In this document: positions 9,143-19,874 of the stretch, in pieces
Layout of the letters: every line of letters starts with the position of its first letter
Position numbering within the stretch: position 1 is the stretch's first letter
Assembly (NCBI GenBank): GCA_963970005.1
Contig: CAXAMN010006624.1
Coordinates: 238,008-302,007, forward strand
DNA length: 64,000 nucleotides
DNA from: Durusdinium trenchii
Taxonomy: Eukaryota > Sar > Dinophyceae > Suessiales > Symbiodiniaceae
Direction of reading: 5' to 3'
Translations under genes and position numbers: made by a program
Notes under the pieces: generated by a model
Databases searched by the model: none
Told to the model about the DNA's origin: nothing
Seen by the model: only the letters and a program-made list of their open reading frames with translations

Positions 9143-10520
9143 GTACATCCTGGACCAAAGTCGCCAAGTCGCCAAGAGTCGTTTTTTGATTTTATTTGGA
9201 TCTCCTACTTCTATCAGCCTGACTTGTTGTGTAGAACAACAACGGGTATCTGTAGTAGGTTCTAGCCGTTAGCCTTGGATCATGACAACCATTTGCTTGC
9301 TTGCTCAGTCTACAAAACTAATTCTCTTAAAGCACCTCCAGAAACATTAAAAATACCTATACCTAATGGGAAAAGGCGCCTTTGTCAATGCTTAGGGGTT
9401 CTTGTCCCCACTTGGCGTTCTTGTCCTTTTGGTGGCAGTAAGGATCCACCCACAACCGGTTCTAGGAGTTTCGACAGCGATGACCATCATTTGTATATCC
9501 GGAAGTCGCTTGATGCTTCACTTACTTTTTTTGGTGGTTGTTTTGTGTTTCATTGTTTTAGCATCTTTTTTGCGTAGGCGTTCTTGCCCGTTACCTAGGC
9601 GTTCTTGCCCGTTACTTGGACGTTCTTACCCCTTCGACTACAATGAATAGTTGGCTGGACAAAGAAAGGGTATCCTTTTGAGAGGAGTGAGTGATACGAG
9701 TTTCAAATACATTGGATCGGGGACTAGCATCAGTAGGTGGCAAGCGTTTGTTTCCTCGAAGTTTGTTCATTCAAATTCAGGTTCTGCCTCTTGCACATAA
9801 GAATGCACGTAATTGTTCCTCGGCGATTTTAACTCTCAAAACTGCAGCTTAGGTGTTCGTTGCAAAAGTAGGCTTCCTAAGGAAGAAGTAATGGTATCCT
9901 ATTGACATCAGGGATTCTCCGATGGTGTTCTTGCCCGGTCGCAAAAGGCCAAAAGAAATACATCACGACCAAGGAGGTGGACATGCCGAGAACTTCTCCA
10001 AAGGCAGGTAAATATCACTCAAAGTCAGCTCCTTCCTAAGATAACATGAATTGAGTATTGCAACATTATATAATCTTAATGTGACAAAATAATATTGTCC
10101 ATATACACATCCATCTCATTTGCAAACCAAAGAAGGATGCGATGCGAAGCGTTCTAAGCAGAGTTCGATCGCGAGGTCGTCATGCATCACGCTGAAAAAG
10201 GGCCTGTGTGCACGTCGCGAGTGCCCAAGAAGAGCATCATCACCAGGTGAGATCTCGAAGACCTGGCACTTCAGTGCATCACCCAGACATGATTTACATG
10301 GGACTGGCATATATTTACATACCTTCACCCCAGGTCAACCAGCCCCAATTTCGGTAACTATTCCATATATGGAGTTTTTTGGTTAAGGGAAACTCTGGAT
10401 TGTGTGGGTCCGTAGCTAAAATAGGTGGTGGCACCCAAGCTAGGTCCTCTCATCGAACTTAATTCTCACGAGCGATGTTGGAGAGAAGGAAAAGACCCAT
10501 CAAAGCCGTGATGTTGGATG
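9143..10520. other. no recognisable gene; one short tandem repeat
   Basis: Mostly unassigned. A 21 bp unit (AGGCGTTCTTGCCCGTTAC) is repeated nearly three times at 9576-9634, and a diverged copy of the word lies near 9413. I saw no convincing exon borders. Confidence 0.35.
9576..9634. repeat. 21 bp tandem repeat, 2.8 copies
   Basis: Units start at 9576, 9597 and 9618, each containing GGCGTTCTTGCCCGTTAC with few changes. Confidence 0.75.
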
Positions 10521-10524
10521 TCCC

Positions 10525-10730
10525 ATGCGACTCACTGCAGAAGAAAGGCTCATCACACTATGTCTCGCTCCCCTCAGTGGGACTCAGCAGCTGCAGAAAT
10601 TCAAGGATTTGGTACGTGCTGCTTCACGACCAGCGGGCTGCTCCAAAAATTCATCAACCAGGTCGACCAGTGGACCAACCTCGGAGAGGTCAAGAATCTC
10701 CCGATGTTCTCCACCTTAGAATTCAATTAA
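10525..10730 (+). CDS. 3' end of a small spliced gene, unknown product
   Basis: The frame to 10611 reads TAEERLITLCLAPLSGTQQL, then KFKDL, and ends at a strong donor, TTG|GTACGT. A 50 nt intron ends CATCAACCAG (10661). The second exon, 10662-10730, starts in phase 0, reads VDQWTNLGEVKNLPMFSTLE and stops at TAA. The upstream border is unclear: the frame may continue up to 10475 or start at an acceptor near 10536. A TACTAGTAGC repeat cluster begins directly after the stop. No family is recognised. Confidence 0.4.
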
Positions 10731-10812
10731 TAGCTTCTTGTTACTACTAGTAAGGCACCTGTTACTACTAGCGAGGCACTTGTTTCTACTAGCGAGGCAC
10801 TTGTTCTCCACC
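10731..10812. repeat. TACTAGTAGC-type repeat cluster
   Basis: Three near-identical units of the form CTTGTTACTACTAGCGAGGCA. This is the same family as at 25627-25800, 27815-27960, 32068-32118, 38735-38905, 46700-46815, 52014-52090 and 62975-63035. Confidence 0.7.
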
Positions 10813-11070
10813 ACAGCCGCTCTTCCTCCGCTTTTTGGGTTCCGCGGCATGGACCGGTCTTCGGTCCGATGTCGGCCACTGGATGGACGGCGAAGTCGGC
10901 GCGTTCCTGCGGCGTTCCTCGTGGCGGGGCGAAACCAGGGACGAAGCCGAGAGTTGTTGAGTTGAGGAGGATGGGCAGATGCAACGATCCTGGGATGGGA
11001 TTGGAGATGACGAAACGATGACAGGTGAAGTGTTCTGAAGTTCTGTCATGTTCTGTTGAAAGCCTATCAC
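10800..11070 (-). CDS. coding-like GC-rich region, frame unresolved
   Basis: Two minus frames are open over this patch. One reads RADFAVHPVADIGPKTG and the other SPRHEERRRNAPTSPSIQ. The raised GC and open frames suggest an exon, but borders and frame cannot be fixed. No family is recognised. Confidence 0.22.
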
Positions 11071-11250
11071 TACAGTCAGTTACGCTGGCTTCAGGAGTAA
11101 ACATATTCGATCCAGGAATCGAGGGGAACCATTCTAAAAGGTTCCTGTGATGGTTCCCTCACAATTCTGAAGCTCCACCGGAAATTCAAACGAGCTGCGG
11201 GTCAGTAAAGTTGTGCATTGTACGTTTCAAATCCAAAACAACCCCTAGGC

Positions 11251-11340
11251 CCTAGGGCTCCTGGCCCACCTTCTCAGAAGTTAGTTACCACCCAACCCAC
11301 CCCAACCACCTTCGAAATAGAGGTAGTTGGAGCCATAGGG
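11251..11340. repeat. CCTAGGGCTCC palindromic repeat, full copy
   Basis: Starts CCTAGGGCTCCTGGCCCACC and ends GTAGTTGGAGCCATAGGG. The ends are inverted copies, with inner arms ACCTTCTCAGAAG and CACCTTCGAAAT. Seven relatives occur in the window. Confidence 0.7.
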
Positions 11341-11836
11341 AACCCGTTGTTCCTTCTCATTTGGGACCCAAAAACAACTGCTACATGGGCGGACAAGGTT
11401 GGGGTTGCGGTCACCCCGACTGCTTTTGGGCTTTCAATTGAGCAGCGCAAGAGGTATAACTGGCATGTTTGACCGCCCAAGATGTATTCGCTCCAGTCAC
11501 GGGAATAACAAACAGTTAGAACATCAACAGAACATCTTCAATACAGCACTGAAAGTTGGATTAGAACCACTACGTGCAAACACAACCAACCAACAGACTT
11601 TGGCTCATTGTAGAAGTTGCTTGCTTTCATCAGTGAGTGACCCCTTGAGCCAATAAAGAACAGCCTCAAGGATCCACCGTCCCGAATCTAAAAAACATCT
11701 AAGTCCTTACAATATCTCCTAACTTTAGCTGCTTCCCCCTAAGCAGCACACAACTACGACTACAACTAGTAAAAAACCAGCCACAACCCCAACCCGTTGC
11801 CCCTCAGTTGCCGCGCCAGGCTCGTCTCCGAATCAC

Positions 11837-11949
11837 CGCGCCATCGCCACTGCGCCAGGAGCTGCAAAGCCACTTGCCACACGGCAGCCTTTTCGCAACA
11901 GCTGATCAGGCTGCTGTAGGTGAAAGCCTCGGCCGAGGGCTTGCAAGGC
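11837..11949 (-). CDS. pentatricopeptide-repeat exon
   Basis: After the acceptor TTGATGCAG|G the frame reads AEAFTYSSLISCCEKAAVWQ, then VALQLLAQW, and ends at GCGCG|GTGATT. This is an almost textbook dinoflagellate PPR unit (TYSSLISACEKAAQWQLALQLL), an RNA-binding helical hairpin probably acting in organelle RNA metabolism. The exon carries about one repeat. Other minus-strand PPR exons lie at 14.5, 17.1 and 19.1 kb upstream in transcription order, so all may belong to one gene. Linker lengths were not tested. Confidence 0.72.
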
Positions 11950-12808
11950 CTGCATCAAATGGAAAAGGATGATCCTGACCCGCTGTTCGTGGGATGCGTC
12001 GCTGTTCGTGGCTGTTCTGTTGGATTCCCGAGTCCCCACTCCCTGCTCCGCGACGAATGCCAACTGCATGACAGTCCATTCGAGTGGTCCGGACACGCCG
12101 GACACTGAGGCAAACCATAGTCACTGCCTTCTTTTTTCAGGTGTGCCCCAAAAATCATCCCCTGTAACATCTTTGTGTGCTCAGGTCTTGGAGGGGCACT
12201 TGAATGTAAAAAGATCTAAATTCTAAAAAACATATGAGAAGAAACATGAAAGTTTTTGATCCCCCTGTGAGTTGGCCAGGTGAGGCGGTGCAAAGCATTC
12301 CGTAGTTATAAATCAAAAAGTGGTTCCCAGGGGCCTACAGAATCACAAACTCGTGATCCAAAGTCAAAAACAGAGTCTCTACAAAATGCGCACACACAAG
12401 GGCATTTTGGACAGGGACACTCTACAAAATGAGAAGGTCCTGGAAGGGACAAATACGGCATAAGAAAAAGTGGTTCCTAAAATGGACAAACTGCGCATGA
12501 TGCATTAGTTAGAGGGTACCACTTTTCGCACTTTTACAAGTCAGGAAGAATGCAAATTTATACAAGTAAAAACATGACAACCCATTTTGTAGAGAGTGTC
12601 ATTTTGAGACAGCCTTTTTCATCGTCTGTTTCGCGGTCTTCTCCCTACATCCCTCATCATCCCCCCCTGCCAGCTAGGTGGGCACAACTTTCTCTACAAG
12701 GTGCCAGTTTTTTGTACAAGATGCAAACCGGCGAGGCTAAAACCACCTCCAATGCAAATGATAATGTTTCTCTACAGAATCACAAACCTTCCAGAAACTC
12801 CAAAATAC

Positions 12809-13174
12809 TTCAAGAACCCTAAAGTTTACGCTTCTTACTCTGTTCCAACATGACNNNNNNNNNNATCTCAAAACTATGGAACTTATGTTATTTCCAGCGC
12901 CTTCTTAAAAACACAAACAGCACCCTGCGATATTACTAGGTATTAGCCTTGTGTTTACAACTAATCATGAGAAATGTTGGCAGGTTCGACATTAACGTTG
13001 TCCTGTTATAAAGTTAAGAACAAATAAACGTATAATCAAAGTTATATAATATGTTTCAAGCCAGTTGATCTCAAAATTATGGAACTTATGTTATTTCCAG
13101 CACCCTCTTAAAAACACAAACAGCACCCTTCAAGAACCCTAAAGTTTACGCTTCTTACTCTGTTCCAACATGAC
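12809..13174. repeat. duplicated blocks flanking an assembly gap
   Basis: Block 12809-12854 is identical to 13129-13174 (46 bp), and block 12865-12926 is nearly identical to 13068-13128. The order is X-gap-Y ... Y'-X', with the ten Ns at 12855-12864 exactly between X and Y. This may be a tandem duplication or a misjoined haplotype. Confidence 0.8.
12855..12864. other. assembly gap (10 N)
   Basis: Ten N characters between two halves of a duplicated block. The true gap length is unknown. Confidence 0.98.
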
Positions 13175-13231
13175 ACTTGCGGTCTACAGCGGATCGGATT
13201 AACACGTCCATTTTGCGTGGCAGGTACAGCA

Positions 13232-13299
13232 CGGTCAGATTTCCACACCCGTCTAAATTTATAATATTTATAAGGCTTTCAGGTGTGGAAATCTGACCG
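13232..13299. repeat. perfect 18 bp inverted repeat, 32 nt loop
   Basis: Arms CGGTCAGATTTCCACACC (13232-13249) and its exact reverse complement (13282-13299) surround an AT-rich loop. It could be a foldback element or a terminator-like structure. Function is unknown. Confidence 0.75.
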
Positions 13300-14500
13300 C
13301 AACTGAGGTGTCGACATGTTGCACGTAGGATTCTAAGGGGAAAGGGTTTGTGATGTTTTAGAAGTCAAGAAGCGCAACTTTTGGCACCCCAGTGTATATC
13401 CTCTACAAAATGCCAAACCTGGGAAGGTAAGACAAGTTTCTCTATAACAAAATGCCTTATATCAACGCCCAACCCGTGGCATTCTGTAGAGTAGAGTATA
13501 CAGGCAGGAGGATAGTTTTTGAACAAAGAGACTTGCTTAGCCTGCTAGATGTCAGATGTCTGATGGTGATTCCCAATGCCCCTTGTCATGCTGCAAAAAA
13601 ACAGCCAGCAAAGGTAGGGAGCGCAAGTAATCAATCACAACTGCACGGTTGGACAAGGCACAACAACCCTAATCACCAAAATTGCCTTCGCCTGGATGGA
13701 AATCTGGAGGGGGCTGGGTTCTTCTTACATTCTCAAAGAACAGTTTGCCCTAAGTGTCTGCTTGGCCTCCAAGTTTGCCTACAACTTGTATCCTCTTGTT
13801 TGGTCATGTTGGGTAGCTTTTGGTAAATAATGTTCTGTTTCAACTATTTTCAACTTCAAGGACGCTTGCTCAAGGAAATGTATGCTGTAGTCTCTAATTA
13901 GGCCAGGACAGAACTTCAAACACAGCCCTATGGGGAGTTGTGAATCCCTTGATGAAGCTTTGCTATCAAAAGGAACATCTTTGAGATGGCCACACATGCT
14001 CAGGAGCTTTGAAGCCCCTGTTGAAGGTCCCCTGTTGGGAAAGAACACTTTGCACTTCCAGTTCAGACCAATATCCTTTGTTTATATAGCTTTAGATGCA
14101 GGGGGTTGAGGCTGCTTCTACCTTGGAAGTAGCTGGGAGGTCTCTTCGAAATGGGTTTTGGCGAGATGCACTCACGTGGGCCCTGAACTTGTATTTTGAG
14201 TAAATCCCAAAGCCTTACTCCACTTGAAAAAAAACGTGTCTCTCGATATCTCTCCCGGGTACAGGTACTAGTTAGTTGTACACTGACCTCAATGTTACAT
14301 ATATACATCTTAATATGCCAGTATCATATACATATATATATATACCCCAGTATAAATACCCGACGAAATGGGACTGGCACTGACCGTATGTAAATACCGT
14401 ATGCCAGCTCCCACTCCAGCTCGGTGCCTGAGGACGTTTTGTGTCGCGTCGTCTTCGTTTCGGTTCTCCCCTCTGGCCGAAGCCACATCCGGAGAGTCAC

Positions 14501-14643
14501 CCAGGGTGACGAAGAGCTCGAGCGCCCGGCGCCACTGCCCCAGCGACTCGAAGGCGTTCAGGGCCGCATTGGAGGCCACAAGGCCTCCCAGTGACGCGAC
14601 GCAGGCAGACCACGCGCGTGGGCCGACCACGCGACGAAGAGTG
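14501..14643 (-). CDS. pentatricopeptide-repeat coding segment
   Basis: Minus strand: RAWSACVASLGGLVASNAAL, then NAFESLGQWRRALELF and VTLGDSPDV. SNAALNAFESLGQWRRALELF has the helix A/helix B pattern of a PPR (N-A-x-L-x2-F...W-x2-ALELF). Codons are strongly GC-ending. A likely exon is 14584-14501, from GGGAG|GC to CTGG|GTGACT. It lies downstream on the same strand from the long frame at 14.9-15.8 kb and may be part of that gene. Confidence 0.68.
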
Positions 14644-14844
14644 GGTGTTGGTGAAGCATGCTGAGTTGGATTGATGGGCACCAGTGGGAGAATCTTCATT
14701 CCCCAGGAACTCCCAACGCACCGTGGCAGCGTGTCCAACATGGTTGTGCAAATATATACCCCAATCAAGTGTCTTCGATGGTGCAAACACAAAAATGATC
14801 CCTTGGGATCCTGGCCTACCTCCATGACTCCAAGGTGCTTTGGG

Positions 14845-14897
14845 TGGGTGCCAGGGGGGTCTAGCTACCTTCTGAGAAGGCGGGCCAGGAGCCCTAG
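14845..14897. repeat. CCTAGGGCTCC palindromic repeat, half copy
   Basis: The right half of the family in inverted orientation: TAGCTACCTTCTGAGAAGG followed by CGGGCCAGGAGCCCTAG. Confidence 0.6.
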
Positions 14898-14924
14898 CAT
14901 CCGCTCCAATAGGCCAATCTAGCG

Positions 14925-15300
14925 TCTTTTTCCAGTGCCACTCTAGGAAGGCCGCCGGTTCAGTAAACAAATCAAAGAACGTTGAGCACTGCCACTCTCT
15001 TTGGCTCCCAAGCAGGGCTTTGATCTCTTGGAGAGTTACGGAGTCGACACTGCCGTCTTGGGGTCTAGACCCGTTTTTGGACCCCCATGCTTTTGCCTGT
15101 TGCGCAATATGCAAGGTCTTGAGTGTTTCATTGAACTTGGAAAACACACATGTGTTACCATGTGTTGAGCCTTTCCCTGGAAACAACATCATGTATAGAC
15201 TGACCTGCCACTTCCTGCCCCTCACTGCTCCTTGCTTCACCAACCATCTGCCATCCATCCAGCCTGGCTGCAACTCTTCTTGGATCATCTGTTGCAGCAA
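14925..15300 (-). CDS. candidate exon within the longest open frame (267 codons), unknown product
   Basis: The minus-strand frame from 15300 to 14497 has no stop for 267 codons, the longest in the window. The first 125 codons look like protein: MIQEELQPGWMDGRWL, FNETLKTLHIAQQAKAWG, DSVTLQEIKALLGSQREW, FFDLFTEPAAFLEWHW. The later part runs through a palindromic repeat (14845-14897) and is probably intronic. A second minus frame over 15370-15155 is equally good (FGAFVPLVIDLFCPVDLEAF), so an intron or frameshift likely separates the two. No family is recognised. Confidence 0.42.
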
Positions 15301-15389
15301 ATGCCTCGAGGTCGACTGGACAAAACAGGTCTATGACCAGGGGGACAAAGGCTCCGAAGGCATGTAGGTCCGAAGGCAAGGACCAACTC

Positions 15390-15443
15390 CCCTGGTTCCC
15401 AGCCCTACCACCTTCGAAACGGAGGTATGTTGAAGCCCTCGGG
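15390..15443. repeat. CCTAGGGCTCC palindromic repeat, partial copy
   Basis: Contains CCACCTTCGAAACGGAGGTA and ends GAAGCCCTCGGG, the right arm of the family. Confidence 0.5.
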
Positions 15444-15474
15444 TTTCTGAAAGGTGTGGCATTCTGTGGCTCTC

Positions 15475-15802
15475 TCATTGCTCATCCACTGAGTCCCAGA
15501 TCTGGAACCGCCGTTTTGGATACACAAAAAGGAATGAACGCCATCTCAACCACGAGTCAGGAGGAACCGCTGTTTCTGAAAAAACATGCAGCGATTTCTC
15601 ACGATTGGAACTCAATGACACCCAGGAGTGGAGCTCTGGGTCAATGATCGCAGGAGTTAAATGCAGGATCAAGGGCTCAAAGATATTGTGGATAGTGGAG
15701 GAAACCAAACAAAGACCAACAACTGTCTCTGTAAAAGTCTTTGAGTCGGAGTCCTGTGCATCCACCCTGTGCTTCAAAAGCACCAGGATCTGCATCTGCA
15801 TC
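15475..15802 (-). CDS. candidate exon, unknown product
   Basis: After GCTGCAACAG|G the frame is open for 108 codons to TGA at 15475. It includes QDSDSKTFTETVVGLCLV, IFEPLILHLTPAIIDPELHS and PDSWLRWRSFLFVYPKRRFQ. It lies just upstream, on the same strand, of the frames at 14.9-15.4 kb and the PPR exons. These could form the 5' part of a PPR gene if the stop is avoided by splicing. No family is recognised. Confidence 0.38.
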
Positions 15803-15902
15803 CTGTTGCAGCCTTGAGTGATGATACTATACTATGATCTATATATTAGGTTATCGGATTTTCAAGAAAGTACAACATGGTTTAGGTTTCCTGGCTTCAA
15901 AG

Positions 15903-16119
15903 TGCTGCACATTTCCCAGCAAATTCACTGCAATAATGTTTCACTGCAAACAAAAGTTAATATATTTATATATATATATATGTATGAAGTTAACCAAATA
16001 CACTGAGAGCTCAATCTGAGAGCTCAATCGGTCAGTGAAACATATTATTGCAGTGAACTTGCTAGGAGATGTGCAGCAGTGAAACATTATTGCAGTGAAT
16101 TTGCTATGAGATGTGCAGT
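15903..16119. repeat. foldback: one inverted and two direct copies of a 45 bp unit
   Basis: The unit GCAGTGAAACATTATTGCAG...TTTGCT...GTGCAG occurs directly at 16033-16077 and 16077-16119 and inverted at 15903-15948. The spacer contains an AT dinucleotide run. Confidence 0.7.
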
Positions 16120-17133
16120 CAAACTTGCGGTGAGTCATTAAGCCGCTAAAAATCCTTTGCGTCCTTCAGCTCGGCGACGAGGACCCTCTCTGTCTCTTTT
16201 TATCTAACCCTATGATATCCTATGTGCTGGTACTTGATTGTGCACATACTTGATATATAGAACTTTTCGTAGAGTTTAAACATTTTGCAGCTGCAAGTTG
16301 CTAGTCATAAGAACATGTGTTGCTCTAGAAACCACCTGTTCAGGCAAGGTTTACCATATAATCATCAATAACTTAATATCTGACATCTTAATAGCCAGCA
16401 ATATTCCCAGCACAGCTGGCTGCGGTTCCCAAATGGGTTGCACATATTACATGGCTTAAAAAAGCAACAGCCAAAACAACAGCCAGAAGAGGGTCCAATG
16501 TTCAACCCAGTGGTCAGGGTGCTTGAACAGGTGATCATGATCATGGTCTATTTTTGCATTTAGTTCTTCTCAACAAGGGAAACAACAGCACCACAACTCT
16601 TGAGCAAGCAAGTTTAGTTCGTCGTCGTATCATCATTTGATCTCAGTCGTTTTAATTCAACCTATGTCTGTCACTACACCTGTGTAGCCTATGTCTGTCC
16701 TGCTCTTTCTAAACACAAGGAAGCCTCTCCAGCAGAACCAGGGGTTGTATTTCAAAACAGCAGCCAATAAAGACAGCTAGTGTGTCTTTCTCTGGGCAAT
16801 GTGTCTGCGACTATCTTTGCCTATGTCTTTTGATGTTTCACTGTTCTTGCCTATCTTCTTGTTCCCTGCGGGCTGTGCTGACCCTTGCTGATCTTGCTTT
16901 TTGCTAGTGTTCCTCCTGGCTGATCTTGCCTTCCAACTGTGTTTCTCCTTCAGCATGTAAACAACAAAAACCATGAATAATCCTTTTTTGGCTGGGTTCC
17001 TGGATGACTGTGACTACACGTGGAGTCCCCAAAGTACCAAGAACAGTTAAAGGCCAAAAGTAATCAAAAAACATGTCCAATCATGTACCATCATACCCAT
17101 TTCCTGAGGTGCTAGTGGCCTTCTATGTTTCAC
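16120..17133. other. no gene seen
   Basis: AT-richer sequence with no convincing exon or repeat. It may be intron between PPR exons on the minus strand or intergenic. Confidence 0.35.
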
Positions 17134-17210
17134 CCTGAACTGCTGTCCAAAGTTCAAGGCAATGCGCCACTGCCCAGCACTGCTGCTGGCGGAGATCAGA
17201 GTGCTGAAAC
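17134..17210 (-). CDS. pentatricopeptide-repeat exon
   Basis: The acceptor GGAAGCCCAG|GT and the donor TTCAGG|GTGAAA enclose a 77 nt exon that reads FSTLISASSSAGQWRIALNF, then GQQFR. The pattern FSTLISA-x5-GQWRIALNF is a PPR repeat. It enters in phase 1 and leaves in phase 0. It belongs to the run of minus-strand PPR exons between 11.8 and 19.2 kb. Confidence 0.7.
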
Positions 17211-19040
17211 CTGGGCTTCCCCACATTACAATAAGTGATCGAATTACGGTCAATCAAAGCTTCTCAGTTTGGAAGCAACCACACAATCCAGCTGGAATCT
17301 CTATACCTGCGCCATGGTTTGGATGCTGCTTACAAGAAGGCTGCACCTATCTTCAATGAAACGGCAATATCTACTATAGGGCTACATCAGCAGAAAACCT
17401 CTTCAGCGACGTTCTGCTTGAGAATTTCTCAGCTGCTGAAGGTCCAACGAAAACGCCTGGACGTATTGAAGTATACGGAGAACTCCCAGGTGTTCCGACC
17501 CTTTGGATCAAGGGACCACAAAAACTGTCTATGCCTATTAGGCCAGGAGGTCTCTCCATATTCAAATACACACCGACACTTACGTCTACTCTGCATCGAA
17601 GCTCGACTCATCGAAGCTCTTCGTTGTGCCCGCCCCCCTGGCTCTCAGCACCAATGGATCAAAACAGCTGGAGTTGGCCCAGTTGACCTGGAAAAGATCC
17701 AAGATCAAGAGGTCAAGATGCAACTGTATCAATCTTTCGAGGTGACCTGTTTGTACCTCGGAAAATGAGTACAATGACAAGTCCCGTCCAGTACCATCAA
17801 CTGTCTATTAAAAGCCTTAGGGGTGTCCATTGACCACCCCTTAGGGGGGCTATAGTACCTGTGTTATATTTTCGGTACTTTGGAGTGTCCACATGCCGAG
17901 TTGTGAGGGCACACTCCGTTTTCCTCTCCATGGCCCAACCGCGCGTTCGCTGTGCAGCCAGGAAAGCTGATCTGACTGGGCTGAAGACACCTGGCGACGA
18001 CGAACATCGAGGCCGGAGAAGCCACTTGCGACTGGGCCATGGACAGCTGATCTGACCGGGCTTCGACTCGACCTTTTGAGGGTTCCAACCAGATCAACTG
18101 GTCAAAGTCACCAGGACCGGTGACCAGTAACCAGCTTTGGAGTCTCCGTTCGTGACCTGTGACCCGGGACTGTGATGAAACATATGTCGAGGACGATCAC
18201 TTTGAAGGTCCTGGGACATGATGTCGAGGACGCGTCATGGTAGGCAAAGATTTGGCAAGGGCCCAGTGGATGGTGAGATGATGGTTAGTAAGGACCGTTT
18301 TCCCCAAATAGTAACATTTGCTTACCGACTGTTACTGATCATTCATGGGACAGGTATATAGAGATGTAGTACTGTAGATACATAGAGATGTCGATCCATC
18401 AGGCTAAAAAAACACTTGGCGCGGCTCAACCGGTTTTCGTCGCCTTCTTGCAATAATGGCACCACCTGAAGTCTCAAAGTACCCCCCAAAAAAACACATA
18501 TACAAGTATACACTCCGTAGAATCATGGAAGTGGAAAACCATATCTTTGTATCTGTGTCTTTTTAGCCCAAACATTCCATGTATGGAATAGGATTAATTC
18601 ATTTATTGTCATTTGAATGGAGTACATGCTGCTTGTAACTATGAACTATTCCAGTCCCATGGAGTGTCTGGTTAGGGTTCTGTCCCATTTTCCGCACGAC
18701 CAAGACCTCGGGGTCGAGGCAGTCTTGGTCGCCCGGGAGTCGCCGGAAAACCCAGGTCACAAGTATCAGTCTCTAGACCTAGTTGAGTCTCTAGACCTAG
18801 TTGTTGGCTCAAAAACGGAGTAATTACCACCAAAGCCCTCTGGTGAAGGATAAGTTTGAAATGTACGGTGAACCTTTTTCCCACCTGTTGATCTTTAGAG
18901 AAACCCATCCCCCGACGTGAGGGGGTTTTGCAGGAGTTCTTTTTCCACGTAAGCATCAAAACTCCCAACAAATGCACCAAGATCCGCACATCTCAGGACC
19001 CATCGACACCCCTCTTTCCCCCCACATCACGGTGGCCACC
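17211..19040. other. no firm gene; small repeats
   Basis: Contains a weak introner-like fragment (17745-17790), a palindromic core at 17815-17850 shared with 2484-2515, a 21 bp word GCTGATCTGACTGGGCT repeated at about 17968 and 18046, and a 17 bp tandem TCTCTAGACCTAGTTGA at 18769-18803. Open GC-rich patches at 17.9-18.1 kb could hold an exon, but I cannot place it. Confidence 0.35.
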
Positions 19041-19048
19041 CGCCACAC

Positions 19049-19147
19049 CTGCGCAGCGCGGCGAAGAGCTCCAGCGCCTGCGTCCAGCGGGCCGCACGCG
19101 TCAAGGCGTTCAGAGCGCCGTTGAAGCTGATCACATCTGGGAGGATC
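19049..19147 (-). CDS. pentatricopeptide-repeat exon (99 nt)
   Basis: GCGCCAG|G to CGCAG|GTGTGG encloses exactly 99 nt, phase 2 on both sides. It reads LPDVISFNGALNALTRAARW, then TQALELFAALR. D-V-ISFNGALNAL-x3-W-x2-ALELF is a clear PPR repeat with helix A and helix B, and most codons end in G or C. It is the most upstream PPR exon of the 11.8-19.2 kb run. Confidence 0.78.
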
Positions 19148-19558
19148 CTGGCGCATGCAATGAGGGAGCAGCGACCTTGGGAGTAGAGGAAACCAAGTGC
19201 CAGGTACCAAATGTAACTTGGTTTGTATACGACACGTATGTTGGTTGTTGTTTTTAATCTACAATCTATGGCTCCAGATGGCCTGTAGCGCAGGGAATCT
19301 CAGAACCCCAGTGGGGAAAATCCCACGTCCGCCATGGCTTCGGTGTTGGCACTTGATAGTGGCCAGTGCGGTTGACTTCTCACGACTTGACGGGACATCT
19401 ATATGGGTGCGCCAGCTTTCCAAGCCGGGCGTGTGGTCTTGTGTGCTTCGAGGATGGCCTCCACCAGACCATGGAGGAAGATCTGGGGCTGTGCAACTTA
19501 GAGGCTGGTATGGGTGGCCAGATCCACCCTTTGAAGGAAGTACTTGTTTTGTACTTGC

Positions 19559-19870
19559 CTTGTGCAACAAAAAGGGCATTGATTGTGATGGAGCCAGACA
19601 CCATGGAGGAGTGTGGTGTTCTTTTCAGCCAGCCACGGATTCGTGAGATATGCTGTGGTGCTTTGATAGCTTTCTTTATGAGCTTCGCCTGTGCGCCGTG
19701 ATAGCTTTCACCATGTGGCGTGGTGGTTTGGGGCCATTTACTTTGGCGAATGCAGTGCAAACGAGGATCCGATTGAATTTGTCCATTGATTTGTCGTGAG
19801 AGTAGGTAGCTGCATCGATTGACAGCTGGATCAGACAGTACAGACAGAGGAAAGTTTTGCTAGCTGTCAT
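19559..19870 (-). CDS. candidate two-exon gene, unknown product
   Basis: Exon 19870-19742 (43 codons, from ATG; LIQLSIDAATYSHDKSMDKF) ends AAA|GTAAAT. A 53 nt intron ends GGCGCACAG|G. Exon 19688-19559 reads KLIKKAIKAPQHISRIRGWL and SGSITINALFVAQ and ends AAG|GCAAGT, a GC donor of textbook form. Both joins fit in phase. Stops lie just upstream of the ATG in frame, so this may be a true start. The frame continues open to 19380. No family is recognised. Confidence 0.45.
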
Positions 19871-19874
19871 TTGT

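Noticed and set aside
13452..14048. Overlapping plus (124 aa) and minus (89 aa) frames, both protein-like
   Set aside because: Neither has clear borders, and I could not choose between strands.
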